A stretch of DNA of 64,000 nt from Maribellus sp. CM-23 (GCF_021354595.1 NZ_JADWYJ010000004.1:310001-374000), one strand, 5' to 3'; counted from the first letter of the stretch, positions 51,118 to 59,545 are shown. Notes: generated by a model from the sequence alone, not told the origin. Program-made: numbers and translations.

Positions 51118-53109
51118 ATGAAGCAAATTCGATTAGCAGTACTTTCTCTGGTAATACTTATTTTGAGTGGATGCGGGTCGGCACGGTATGGCCGTGATGC
51201 CCTGCTTTCGCAGGATATTGGTGAATATTACAAAGCCATTGAACTTTATAAAAAGGCGCGGAAAAAAGAAAAGAGCCGTACTAAACGTATTGAGTACGCG
51301 TATAACATTGCCGAAAGTTACCGGGCAATAGGGCAGTACGAATATGCGGCCCAGAACTACAAGTTTGCGATTCGTTTGGGGTACCCCGATAATGAGGCCT
51401 TGCTGCGTTATGCCGAAATGTTGCGCATTACCCAGGATTTTGAGGAAGCAACTGAAACGTATCGGACCTACCTTGATTCTGTTCCGGGTGACCAACGTGC
51501 CCTCGACGGGGTGGAAGCCATGCGGAAAACACAGGAGTGGGTCGCCTATCCAACCCGGCACATTATTAACCCGATCAAAGAAATCAACTCGCCTCAAAGC
51601 GATTTTGCACCGGTGTTTGTCGGAGGACGTGATAACGAGGTGATTTTTACTTCCACACGCAAGGCTGCGACCGGGAAAAAGGAAAGCATGATACACGGGC
51701 AAAAATATGCCGATTTGTTCAGGGCTAATTTTAGTGTCCAGCGCCAGAAATGGCAGCAACCTAAATTGCTTGATGAAACACTGATGATCAATACCGGCGA
51801 TGAGGAAGGTGCTGCTGCACTGAATTCTTCGGGTGAACAGATGATATTTACACGTTGCCGTTACGATAAAACACAAGCCATGGGAACCGAGTTGTATTCC
51901 ACTTCTCAGTCGAGAGGCTCGTGGTCCGAACCGATCAAACTGGAAGTGGTGGGCGACAGCATTATTGCAGCGCATCCGGCATTGAGCCCCGATGGTTCGG
52001 TGTTGTACTTTGTTTCTGACATGCCCGGCGGGCAGGGCGGCAAAGACATTTGGATGGCCAGGGCTGAAGGCAGTTCGTACGGAAAGCCTGTCAATATGGG
52101 CTCTGTGATCAATACAGCCGGCGACGAGATGTTCCCGTTTGTGAGAGACAACGGTGAGTTATATTTTGCTTCCGACGGCCACATTGGTATGGGAGGACTC
52201 GATTTGTTTGTGGCGACCAAAAACGAGGACGATGTTTGGATCGTTAACAACATGGGTTCGCCCATGAACTCGAGTGGCGACGATTTTGGAATTTCGTATG
52301 TAACCGGCGAAAACGAAGGGATGTTTACTTCGAACCGTAAAGGATCGCGGGGCGACGACATCTATTCGTTTATGGTGCCGCCGAAAATCTACGAAGTGGA
52401 AGCCGATATTTTCGACAACGAAACCAAGGGCAGGCTCGACGGAGCTACAGTTCGTGTAATCGGTACCGATGGAACCAACCTGAAAGTACGCGCACGAAAC
52501 GGTAATTTCAAAATGAAACTAAAACCGGAAACCGAATATATTTTTGCTGCTTTCAAAGATGGTTACCTGCGGGATAAGGCCGCAGCCAATACCATTGGAC
52601 TGGAGGAAAGCAAGGATTTCAGGTTTGAAATGTTTTTGACACCAACCGATGCGCCGATCAAAATTGAAAACATTAATTATGAATTTGGCAGCTGGGAGTT
52701 GATGGAAAGTTCCAAAGTTGCCCTGGATACGCTGGTAGAAGTACTGGTGTTCAACCCAACCATTACCATTGAGTTAATGGCACATACCGACCACATTGGC
52801 AGCGACCAGTTTAACTTCGATTTGTCGCAGAAACGTGCGCAAAGTGTGGTGGATTACCTGATTGAAAAGGGGATCAGTCCGCAGCGTTTGGTGGCAAAAG
52901 GTTACGGTGAAACCTGGCCTAAAACGGTTACTCGCGAACTGGCGAAACAATACGATTTTCTGAAAAGAGGGGATGAGCTGACCGAAGAGTTTATCAGTCA
53001 GTTAACACCCGAGCAACAGGAAATAGCCAAGGCGATGAATCGTCGTACGGAATTCAGGGTGTTGTCAACCGATTTTATCGAGAAGTTTGATGCCGAGCCG
53101 GAACGTTAG
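51118..53109 (+). CDS. PorE-like T9SS lipoprotein (TPR, WD40/PD40, CRD, OmpA)
   Basis: 663 residues. The lipoprotein signal peptide ends LILSGC (Cys19). TPR region about 30-135 (RIEYAYNIAESYRAIGQYEY), a PD40/WD40-like propeller about 155-420 (HPALSPDGSVLYFVSDMPGG, SDGHIGMGGLDLF), and a carboxypeptidase-regulatory-like domain about 425-510 (GRLDGATVRVIGTDG). The OmpA domain (about 520-655) has IELMAHTDHIGSDQFNFDLS. The same order and size describe PorE of the type IX secretion system, which links the T9SS core to peptidoglycan. The T9SS cargo at 20858-22183 supports an active system. Confidence 0.85.
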   Translation: MKQIRLAVLSLVILILSGCGSARYGRDALLSQDIGEYYKAIELYKKARKKEKSRTKRIEYAYNIAESYRAIGQYEYAAQNYKFAIRLGYPDNEALLRYAEMLRITQDFEEATETYRTYLDSVPGDQRALDGVEAMRKTQEWVAYPTRHIINPIKEINSPQSDFAPVFVGGRDNEVIFTSTRKAATGKKESMIHGQKYADLFRANFSVQRQKWQQPKLLDETLMINTGDEEGAAALNSSGEQMIFTRCRYDKTQAMGTELYSTSQSRGSWSEPIKLEVVGDSIIAAHPALSPDGSVLYFVSDMPGGQGGKDIWMARAEGSSYGKPVNMGSVINTAGDEMFPFVRDNGELYFASDGHIGMGGLDLFVATKNEDDVWIVNNMGSPMNSSGDDFGISYVTGENEGMFTSNRKGSRGDDIYSFMVPPKIYEVEADIFDNETKGRLDGATVRVIGTDGTNLKVRARNGNFKMKLKPETEYIFAAFKDGYLRDKAAANTIGLEESKDFRFEMFLTPTDAPIKIENINYEFGSWELMESSKVALDTLVEVLVFNPTITIELMAHTDHIGSDQFNFDLSQKRAQSVVDYLIEKGISPQRLVAKGYGETWPKTVTRELAKQYDFLKRGDELTEEFISQLTPEQQEIAKAMNRRTEFRVLSTDFIEKFDAEPER

Positions 53110-53317
53110 TCTGTTGTAAGTTTGCACACCTCTATTTAATGTCGTTTCGCCCTCTTGCTGTGATTCGGTATTGCAATCTAATTGTCCTAACGTCTTGCCG
53201 TCTGGTTGTCTTGTCGTCTAGCCAGCTTGCAACTCATACCGCAGTTATCTGTAAATAACCGATTTTTCCAACGTAATTTTTGTTTTGGGGGATAAGATAC
53301 TTTCCTGGAATTGGTTG

Positions 53318-53920
53318 TTACTTATTTTCTTCCGGCTTTTTAACCTTGCGGGTGAAATCGTAATCACTGACCCTTTTGTTTTTGGTGCGGCGAATCACCC
53401 GGCCCATTACATCAGAAGGAGAAAAACGGAAGATACTTACCGAAGAAGCTTCGGTGCGCATTACCTGGTTGTGTTCTGTCATGATGGTGACCACCGGACT
53501 GTTTTGGTCGGGATTGATTTTTTGAAAAGGAGGAACCTGGTACTCATTCATGAAAGACATGTTGTCGCGCGCCCGGTCCATATCGGTTTTTTGGTTGGGG
53601 CTTACCACAATTTCTTTCATCCCGATGTGTTCTGATTCCATTTTTACGATCGGGTTTATAAGCAGCGAACTTACTTTCGATACTTTCCGGAAAAAAGAAA
53701 TGTGCGAAAACAACAAAGAGTCGGAGGGGGAGACCCAAAGCGTAAAAAAGCCGTTCTCGTGACTGATGTCTTTTTCGTAGGTATTTAAGTTGATGATGTA
53801 GACATCGGGCAGCGATTCTCCGTATTCATCGACTACCTTTCCCTGTATCAGGAATTTTTCCTGCTGGGCTGCCAAAGTCAGGCAGGTAAAGAGCAACAGT
53901 ATGGTTGAAAGTTTCTTCAT
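53318..53920 (-). CDS. Exported CarboxypepD_reg-like domain protein
   Basis: 200 residues. Signal peptide (LSTILLLFTCLTLAAQ) followed by a CRD-type beta-sandwich (about 24-95: IQGKVVDEYGESLPDVYIIN, NGFFTLWVSPSDSLLFSHIS). The second half (about 105-200) is not recognised. Such proteins are common in Bacteroidota envelopes and resemble the N-terminus of TonB receptors, but no plug is present. Function unknown. Confidence 0.8.
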   Translation of the reverse strand: MKKLSTILLLFTCLTLAAQQEKFLIQGKVVDEYGESLPDVYIINLNTYEKDISHENGFFTLWVSPSDSLLFSHISFFRKVSKVSSLLINPIVKMESEHIGMKEIVVSPNQKTDMDRARDNMSFMNEYQVPPFQKINPDQNSPVVTIMTEHNQVMRTEASSVSIFRFSPSDVMGRVIRRTKNKRVSDYDFTRKVKKPEENK

Positions 53921-54044
53921 GGAATGAATTGATTACAGTAAAGTTCGGTATTCTCAATGTTAAATCCCAACCCGTCTTGCTAAATTATGTTAATTTAATG
54001 GGCTGAAGTAAAGGTCGATAGCCAGTGTTGTCAATGCTTTGCGG

Positions 54045-55226
54045 CTAAACATATTCGATCTTCACTTTCTTAAAAAACTTGTGAACAAGGATCCGTACAA
54101 TGCGTTTGATCACAAATTTGCGCAGCTCCAGCTCGATGGGTTGCTCCGGATCCTGGTGTGCCCAGTTAATGCGTGTTCCCACAATAATATCGATGCTGTC
54201 GTGCTGCAAGAGCAGCTTTACCACTTCTTCGGGAGGAGTGTCGCCAAGCCGTGTGTCGCTGTTGTAATTTTCCAGTATCTCTTCCACCTTTCCCAGAGTG
54301 AGGATTCCTTCGGTTACCATTTCAAAGCCTTCCATTGTGGCACTGGGTGGCAAGGTATCAATGTTTTTATTTCCGTGCTGAATTTCCACGCTCAGGTTTA
54401 GTTCTCGGGCAATGATTTCGGCAGTGGTGCCTCCGCAAATGATTTTTTTTCCGTTAAAACCCTGCACTCTACCCACAAAATCGTAGTCTTTTATTTTGTA
54501 AAACGGAGGCCCCGTTATCAGCATAAATTTACGGGGTTCGCGGAAATACATGACTCCGCAGGTAGTATCGTCTTTAACCGAAAAATCGTCGTTCAAACTG
54601 GCCTGGTTCACAATTTTCCGGGCGAGTTTGGTGGCCGATATATCGGGCATGCGGGTTACCTGGCTGATCACAAAATCTTCCACCGAATCCATCCCCCAAC
54701 CGAGGGGATAGCGCTGATCCCCCAGTCCCGATTGCGTAACGCCGTCAGACATAAACAGGATGCGGTCTTCTTTGCGGGCCGTGAATTCGCGGCAAAGCAG
54801 GCGTTTCCCGGTATTTTCATCACCACGGATGTCAAGTTCGTACTCGCGTCCCTGCATCGAAATCCCGTTGCGGATGATCAGCACCGGCGGGTTGTCGTAG
54901 TTCACAATCCTTACTTTTCCGTCGTCTTCCAGCTCAATAATGGTAAAAGTGGCATAGCTTTCCTTTTCAGTTCCTTTGGGAAGCGTTTCCATAATAATGC
55001 GGGCGGCAATCTCGGGTTTGGTGTGAAGTTGTGCATATTTCAGCGCCATGGTGGCGGTAAGTGTCGCCAGCACACTGGCTTTAATCCCGTGCCCGATGCC
55101 ATCACTCAAAACAAGAATGGTTCGGCCTTCCTCGCGGATGATGCTCGACTGAAAAACATCGCCGCAGGCGGTTTCGCCGCGTGGGCGCAATTGCTGCACA
55201 TCTATTTCCACATGAAAATCAGGCAT
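54045..55226 (-). CDS. SpoIIE-family protein phosphatase of the hydrogenase regulatory group
   Basis: 393 residues from Met at 55226 (MPDFHVEID); two earlier in-frame Mets at 55241 and 55256 would overlap the preceding gene further. The PP2C/SpoIIE catalytic domain covers about 1-215: GETACGDVFQSS, VLSDGIGHGIKASVLATLTA and LFMSDGVTQSG supply the Asp metal ligands. A second domain (about 220-393), starting FMLITGPPFYKIKDYDF, is a conserved but uncharacterised tail. In clostridial hydrogenase operons the same kind of phosphatase follows the sensory hydrogenase. It overlaps the PAS gene by 8 bases, so both are co-translated. Partner not visible. Confidence 0.85.
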   Translation of the reverse strand: MPDFHVEIDVQQLRPRGETACGDVFQSSIIREEGRTILVLSDGIGHGIKASVLATLTATMALKYAQLHTKPEIAARIIMETLPKGTEKESYATFTIIELEDDGKVRIVNYDNPPVLIIRNGISMQGREYELDIRGDENTGKRLLCREFTARKEDRILFMSDGVTQSGLGDQRYPLGWGMDSVEDFVISQVTRMPDISATKLARKIVNQASLNDDFSVKDDTTCGVMYFREPRKFMLITGPPFYKIKDYDFVGRVQGFNGKKIICGGTTAEIIARELNLSVEIQHGNKNIDTLPPSATMEGFEMVTEGILTLGKVEEILENYNSDTRLGDTPPEEVVKLLLQHDSIDIIVGTRINWAHQDPEQPIELELRKFVIKRIVRILVHKFFKKVKIEYV

Positions 55227-56151
55227 TGTCCTCGTCTCCATAGCGGTAGGTTTCAATAATTGAGTTCAGAAGTTCTTCAGTCTCGGCAGCGTTTTCGCCC
55301 AGTAAGAAGGCCACTTTTTGCACGGTTTCAATGCTTTTTTTGTTGATGCGGCGGGCGCGGTTGATGATTTCGTCCTGAACCAGCATCGGAGCCGACATAT
55401 CGCGGAAAACCGCTCCAACCACATGGTTTTTGTACAAGGTAAGCACCGAAACATGCAGAAGCTTGTTGTGAAACTTCAGGTCGCGCTCTACCTTTTCTTC
55501 GCCCGAAGTCAGCAGGTTCGAGATCATTTTGTACACTACTTCGGGAACCAGACCATGAACGTTGGCGCCTTTTAGCCCGGGAATGGTTTCGTACAGCTCG
55601 CTTGTTTCAGTTCCCATCAGCCGGGCAAAGCTTTCGTTCGAATCCACAATTTTCAGGTTCCGGTCTACCATTACAATTCCCGATGAAATTTTGTGTATCA
55701 TTTGCGAGGATACCTCCATCGATTCCTGTGCCTTTTCCAACCGTTGTTCGGTTTTTTTCAGCTCGGTAACATCGTTGATCGACCCTACAATGCCGATGAT
55801 TTTGCCTTCGTTATCCCGAATGACGGCTTTGTTAATAATTACGTAATGTTTGCTTCCGTCGCTTTGTTTTACCAGCGTGTTGTACACCTGCACATCGGGG
55901 TTGCTGATCAGTTCCTTGTCCTGGTGTGAATACATATCGGCCATGTCTTTGGAATGAACTTCGTAAACCGATTTTCCGATGATATCGACCTTGGCTTTTC
56001 CCGTAAACTTTTCGTGCGCTGCGTTGCACATCTGGTACATACCATTGGTGTTTCGGTAGAAGATCGGTACCGGCAGGGCATCGATAATTTTCTGATGAAT
56101 TTCCGGATCTTCAATGTTTCCGGCGAGGAAGGATTTTTTATCGTAAATCAT
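55219..56151 (-). CDS. PAS protein with sensory-hydrogenase C-terminal tail
   Basis: 310 residues, soluble. First PAS domain about 20-130 (NTNGMYQMCNAAHEKFTGKA, IIGIVGSINDVTELKK), a short coiled linker, then a second PAS about 150-250 (ISSGIVMVDRNLKIVDSNES). The tail (about 270-305) contains VQKVAFLLGENAAETEELL. That second PAS plus tail is what usually ends HsfB/HydS-type sensory [FeFe]-hydrogenase proteins in Firmicutes. Here it is a separate polypeptide, transcribed away from the hydrogenase operon and coupled to the SpoIIE phosphatase. Likely the signalling half of a split sensor; ligand unknown. Confidence 0.87.
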   Translation of the reverse strand: MIYDKKSFLAGNIEDPEIHQKIIDALPVPIFYRNTNGMYQMCNAAHEKFTGKAKVDIIGKSVYEVHSKDMADMYSHQDKELISNPDVQVYNTLVKQSDGSKHYVIINKAVIRDNEGKIIGIVGSINDVTELKKTEQRLEKAQESMEVSSQMIHKISSGIVMVDRNLKIVDSNESFARLMGTETSELYETIPGLKGANVHGLVPEVVYKMISNLLTSGEEKVERDLKFHNKLLHVSVLTLYKNHVVGAVFRDMSAPMLVQDEIINRARRINKKSIETVQKVAFLLGENAAETEELLNSIIETYRYGDEDNA

Positions 56152-56286
56152 GGTTAGCGCTTGTCTGATTTTTTTCCACTTGAAAATTACATATTTTGAA
56201 AAGCATTTGAAACTGTCTGTTGTTTTTAATGATTATAAATTCCGCGGGAAAGCCCTCAAATTCATCCTAATCATGTTGCCGGCGAT

Positions 56287-56294
56287 TATATTTG
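56287..56294 (+). promoter_or_regulatory. Putative -7 element of the hydrogenase operon (TATATTTG)
   Basis: TATATTTG is an exact TAnnTTTG match in the 181-base spacer between the divergent PAS and DRTGG genes, 38 bases upstream of the GTG start. A -33 TTTG at the right distance was not found. Confidence 0.5.
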
Positions 56295-56332
56295 TAACTA
56301 AATCTATTGATTAATAAACCGATTACAGGCAG

Positions 56333-56677
56333 GTGAAACTTTCAGAAATAATTAGCTTAACAAACGCACGGTTGGTGGCCGGGAAAAACGTTGAATCAAA
56401 CGATGTAACAAAGGCATTTAGTTCAGACCTGATGAGCGATGTTTTAACGCTCGACGAAGAACATATTTTGCTGATTACCGGGCTGGCCAATGTGCAGCTT
56501 ATCCGTACCGCCGAAATGGCGGATATTGAAGTGGTGTTGCTTTCGAGAAACAAACGCGCATCGCAGGAAATGATCGATCTGGCCAACGAAGTGGGGCTGG
56601 TATTGCTCGAAACTCCTTATTCCATATTCAGAGCCAGTGGAATATTGTATAGCAACGGCCTGCCTCCGGTGTACTGA
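56333..56677 (+). CDS. DRTGG domain protein (first copy)
   Basis: 114 residues, GTG start preceded by GGCAGG. The sequence KLSEIISLTNARLVAGKNVE, FSSDLMSDVLTLDEEHILLI and the C-terminal YSIFRASGILYSNGL match the DRTGG fold, which in other proteins lies next to CBS pairs or phosphotransacetylase and may bind nucleotides. Two copies flank the sensor gene in this operon, as in related hydrogenase clusters. First gene of the rightward operon; its stop is one base before the next start. Confidence 0.85.
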   Translation: MKLSEIISLTNARLVAGKNVESNDVTKAFSSDLMSDVLTLDEEHILLITGLANVQLIRTAEMADIEVVLLSRNKRASQEMIDLANEVGLVLLETPYSIFRASGILYSNGLPPVY

Positions 56678-56678
56678 T

Positions 56679-57089
56679 ATGAAGATGGAATTTGACATAG
56701 CAAGCGGCGATTTTAAAAAGGCCGGGCGTGCTTCGAGCCAGATCAAGAAAGTGCTGAAGCAGTTGCAGGTTGATCCAAAAATCATCAAACGCATTGTTGT
56801 GGCCATTTACGAAGCAGAGGTGAACATAGTGGCGCACTCGTTCGGCGGAAAATTAACGGCACTCATTAACGGGAATAGTATTGAAGTTACGCTGACTGAC
56901 TGTGGTCCCGGTATCAAAGATGTTGAACAGGCCATGCAGGAAGGATTTTCAACCGCTAGCAAAGAAGTGCGCGATATGGGTTTTGGTGCCGGAATGGGTT
57001 TGCCCAACATTCGTAAAAATACTGATGAAATGAATGTAACCAGCGAATGGGGCGTAGGGACGACGGTTTGGTTCAGGAATCAGTTTTAG
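56679..57089 (+). CDS. Anti-sigma-type HATPase (RsbW-like)
   Basis: 136 residues from the ATG at 56679. It has the short GHKL ATPase fold: N-box in VAIYEAEVNIVAHSFGGKL, G1 box TDCGPGIKDVEQAM, and G2 box MGFGAGMGLPNIRK. No kinase dimerisation domain or sensor is present, so it resembles RsbW/SpoIIAB serine kinases. With the SpoIIE phosphatase next door it could form a phosphorylation switch, but no STAS antagonist is visible. It sits directly after the first DRTGG gene. Confidence 0.85.
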   Translation: MKMEFDIASGDFKKAGRASSQIKKVLKQLQVDPKIIKRIVVAIYEAEVNIVAHSFGGKLTALINGNSIEVTLTDCGPGIKDVEQAMQEGFSTASKEVRDMGFGAGMGLPNIRKNTDEMNVTSEWGVGTTVWFRNQF

Positions 57090-57113
57090 AGTGAAGCATA
57101 AAATTGCAGGAAA

Positions 57114-58481
57114 ATGGAAACTGGTGAAAAATATCACGCGATAAAGGTCGATACCGAGAAATGCATGGGCTGCACCCATTGCATGAAAACCTGTCCTACG
57201 GAGGCCATCCGTATCAGGGAAGGAGTAGCGAATATAAATCCGGACCGTTGTGTGGATTGCGGCAACTGTTTGCGGGTTTGCCCTGTAGATGCATTTTACA
57301 TGGATCACGACGCGCTGGATCAACTGCAGAATTATAAATACCGCGTGGCCTTGTTTTCGTCTGTAATGATCGGACAATTTCCGGAAGCATACAGCGAAGG
57401 GAGCATTTACGAAGCCTTGCTAAAGCTGGGCTTTACCCATATTTTTGAGGTGGAACAACCAATCCAGCTGCTGATCGACAGTATTCGTGAGCAGGTGGAT
57501 GCCGCCGAATCGAAACCATTGATTTCTTCTTTTTGCCCGGCCATTGTGCGTTTAATCCGGTACAGGTATCCGTCGCTGATCGACAACCTGGTTTTGGTGA
57601 ATGCTCCGCACGACCTGGCGGCAGCCTATGCCCTGCAACTTTTAACCAAAGAAGGCGCGCGGCGGGAAGAGATCGGTATTTTCTACATTTCGCCCTGTTC
57701 GGCAAAAATGGCCGCCGTTAAACGTCCGTTGGGTGAGAAAGAATCGATTGTGGACGGACTGATCAACATGAACGACCTCTACAGCCAGATCATGAAAGTG
57801 ATCTCGAAAAAAGAAGAACAGGATACGTCGTGCTGCCGCGATCAACTTACACACGACGGCATTGTGTGGAGCCTGCCACGTGGCGAAGCTCGTCATTTTA
57901 AGCGCAAATCGATGGCGGTGGACGGCATTCACAATGTGGTGAAAATTCTGGAGCGCATGGAGAACGACGACATTCCCGAACTCGACTTCCTGGAGTTGAA
58001 ATCGTGTCACCAGGGATGTGCCGGCGGTATTCTGCTTACCGGTAACCGCTTCCTTACCGTGGAAAGACTCCAAAAGAGAGCCAAACGCTACCCGGTAACA
58101 AAGGACTGCCCGATTACCAATTGCAACGTTCAGGACTTAAAAGACAAACTGAAAATAAATCCGATTCAACCCGACTATGTTTTTGCACTCGACAGCGACC
58201 GGATGAAAGCGCTGGAAAAACTGCAGAAAGTAGAGCGCATTTTGTGCCAGCTGCCGGGTATCGACTGCGCGGCCTGTGGCGCTCCCAATTGCCATGCGCT
58301 GGCCGAAGACATGGTGCAGGGAAAAGCCAAAATGTCGGATTGTATTTTTCTTCAGAACAGGTATTTAAACGAAAATAAGATCACACTAGCCAGGGCTACC
58401 AAAAATCTTGAAAAAGCCTGGGGTAAAAACAGATTTGATGCAGACTGTAATAAAAGAGGAGGTAGAAATGAAGGTTTCTGA
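57114..58481 (+). CDS. Sensory [FeFe]-hydrogenase-like protein (HsfB/HydS-type, without PAS)
   Basis: 455 residues. Two [4Fe-4S] ferredoxin motifs open it (CMGCTHCMKTC and CVDCGNCLRVC, residues 17-60). The H-domain follows with altered loops: L1 SSFCPAIVR has one Cys instead of two, L2 is ISPCSAKMAAVK, and L3 is LKSCHQGCAGG. A C-terminal 4Fe-4S motif reads IDCAACGAPNCHA with a later Cys in SDC (about 385-415). Full-length relatives continue into a PAS domain; this one stops, and a matching PAS protein is encoded divergently at 55219-56151. Likely a redox or H2 sensor rather than a catalytic enzyme. Its end overlaps the next gene by 14 bases. Confidence 0.88.
   Translation: METGEKYHAIKVDTEKCMGCTHCMKTCPTEAIRIREGVANINPDRCVDCGNCLRVCPVDAFYMDHDALDQLQNYKYRVALFSSVMIGQFPEAYSEGSIYEALLKLGFTHIFEVEQPIQLLIDSIREQVDAAESKPLISSFCPAIVRLIRYRYPSLIDNLVLVNAPHDLAAAYALQLLTKEGARREEIGIFYISPCSAKMAAVKRPLGEKESIVDGLINMNDLYSQIMKVISKKEEQDTSCCRDQLTHDGIVWSLPRGEARHFKRKSMAVDGIHNVVKILERMENDDIPELDFLELKSCHQGCAGGILLTGNRFLTVERLQKRAKRYPVTKDCPITNCNVQDLKDKLKINPIQPDYVFALDSDRMKALEKLQKVERILCQLPGIDCAACGAPNCHALAEDMVQGKAKMSDCIFLQNRYLNENKITLARATKNLEKAWGKNRFDADCNKRGGRNEGF
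58456..58463 (+). promoter_or_regulatory. Strong Shine-Dalgarno site of the second DRTGG gene
   Basis: GAGGAGGT ends 4 bases before the ATG at 58468. It is unusual in this genome, where most starts follow A-rich leaders, and it decides the start of a gene that overlaps the end of the sensor gene. Confidence 0.7.
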
Positions 58482-58803
58482 TTTAGTTGAAAAGTTCGGA
58501 CTGAAAGTTTTTTCGGGTGAAGACGGATTAGACCGCGAAGTAACAGGTGGCTATGTTTCCGACCTGTTGAGCGATGTGATGGGAAATGCAGGCGAGGGAG
58601 ATGTTTGGATCACCCTGCAGACTCATCAGAATGTAATGGCCATTGCTTCGTTAAAAGACCTGGCCGCGGTGATTCTGGTAAAAGACCGCGAGCCGGAGGA
58701 AGACACACTGGAACACAGCAACGAAGAAAGTATTCCGATACTGGGAACCAACCGGCAAACGTTTGAAATAGCCGGTAAACTGTACAATGTTTTAAACCAG
58801 TAG
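58468..58803 (+). CDS. DRTGG domain protein (second copy)
   Basis: 111 residues from the ATG at 58468, chosen because of the Shine-Dalgarno site; upstream codons belong to the sensor gene. KVSDLVEKFGLKVFSGEDGL, GGYVSDLLSDVMGNAGEGDV and a C-terminal FEIAGKLYNVLNQ fit the DRTGG fold. It differs clearly from the first copy, so it is not a recent duplicate. Role in the hydrogenase circuit is unknown; nucleotide binding is possible. It is separated by one base from the PHP gene. Confidence 0.85.
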   Translation: MKVSDLVEKFGLKVFSGEDGLDREVTGGYVSDLLSDVMGNAGEGDVWITLQTHQNVMAIASLKDLAAVILVKDREPEEDTLEHSNEESIPILGTNRQTFEIAGKLYNVLNQ

Positions 58804-58804
58804 A

Positions 58805-59545
58805 ATGCAGCAATTCCGGGCAGATTTACACATACACACCGTTTTGTCGCCCTGCGCCGATGTGGAAATGTCGCCTGCGAATATTGTGCAAAAATCAAAG
58901 GAATCCGGGCTTTCCATCATCGGAATTGCCGATCATAATTCGACCCGGAATGCCTGGCTGGTAAAGGAACTGGCACAAAAAGAGGGAATATTTGTACTGA
59001 CTGGTGCCGAGGTTACCACCAAAGAGGAAGTTCATTGCCTGGCTTTTTTCGAAACCCGGGATGAACTACTTCAATTTCAAACTTACCTGGAAGAAAACAT
59101 TCAAAAAGTACCGAACAAAGAAGGGCACTTTGGCTACCAGCCGGTGGTGGATGCTGATGAAAACATCCTGGAAATGGTGCCTTATTACCTGACTTCGGCC
59201 CTGAACAAAGGAATTTCCAACGTTCAAAAAAAAGTAGATGAATTAAACGGAATCTTTATCCCGGCACATGTTAACCGGCCGTTGAACGGCTTGTTTTCCC
59301 AACTCGGATTTTTGCCCCCCCGGCTGCGTTTTGATGCGCTTGAAGTTACCGGCCAAACAAAACCCGCGCATATTCGTGAGCGATACAACATTGGCGAAGA
59401 AGTTTCGCTGGTGTATGATTCCGATGCCCACTTTCCCGAGGATATCGGGCGAAGTTTTTCTTCATTTTACCTGGAAGAATTAAGTTTCAGTGAAATTAAA
59501 ATGGCGCTTAACCGGCAAAACAACCGCTATGTAGAAGCATTATGA
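58805..59545 (+). CDS. PHP-domain phosphoesterase
   Basis: 246 residues. Metal-binding PHP motifs are FRADLHIHTVLSPC (His9, His11), GIADHNSTRNAW, LTGAEVTTKEEVHCLAFF and YDSDAHFPEDIG near the C-terminus. PHP proteins hydrolyse phosphoesters of sugars, nucleotides or proteins (for example histidinol phosphate or 3'-phosphoadenosine phosphate). The substrate here is unknown. The same gene type occurs in clostridial and Thermotoga hydrogenase operons at this place. Its stop overlaps the next ATG (ATGA). Confidence 0.88.
   Translation: MQQFRADLHIHTVLSPCADVEMSPANIVQKSKESGLSIIGIADHNSTRNAWLVKELAQKEGIFVLTGAEVTTKEEVHCLAFFETRDELLQFQTYLEENIQKVPNKEGHFGYQPVVDADENILEMVPYYLTSALNKGISNVQKKVDELNGIFIPAHVNRPLNGLFSQLGFLPPRLRFDALEVTGQTKPAHIRERYNIGEEVSLVYDSDAHFPEDIGRSFSSFYLEELSFSEIKMALNRQNNRYVEAL

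Noticed and set aside
51133-51975. 280-codon open frame on - strand
   Set aside because: Antisense to the PorE-like gene, no homology-like motifs.
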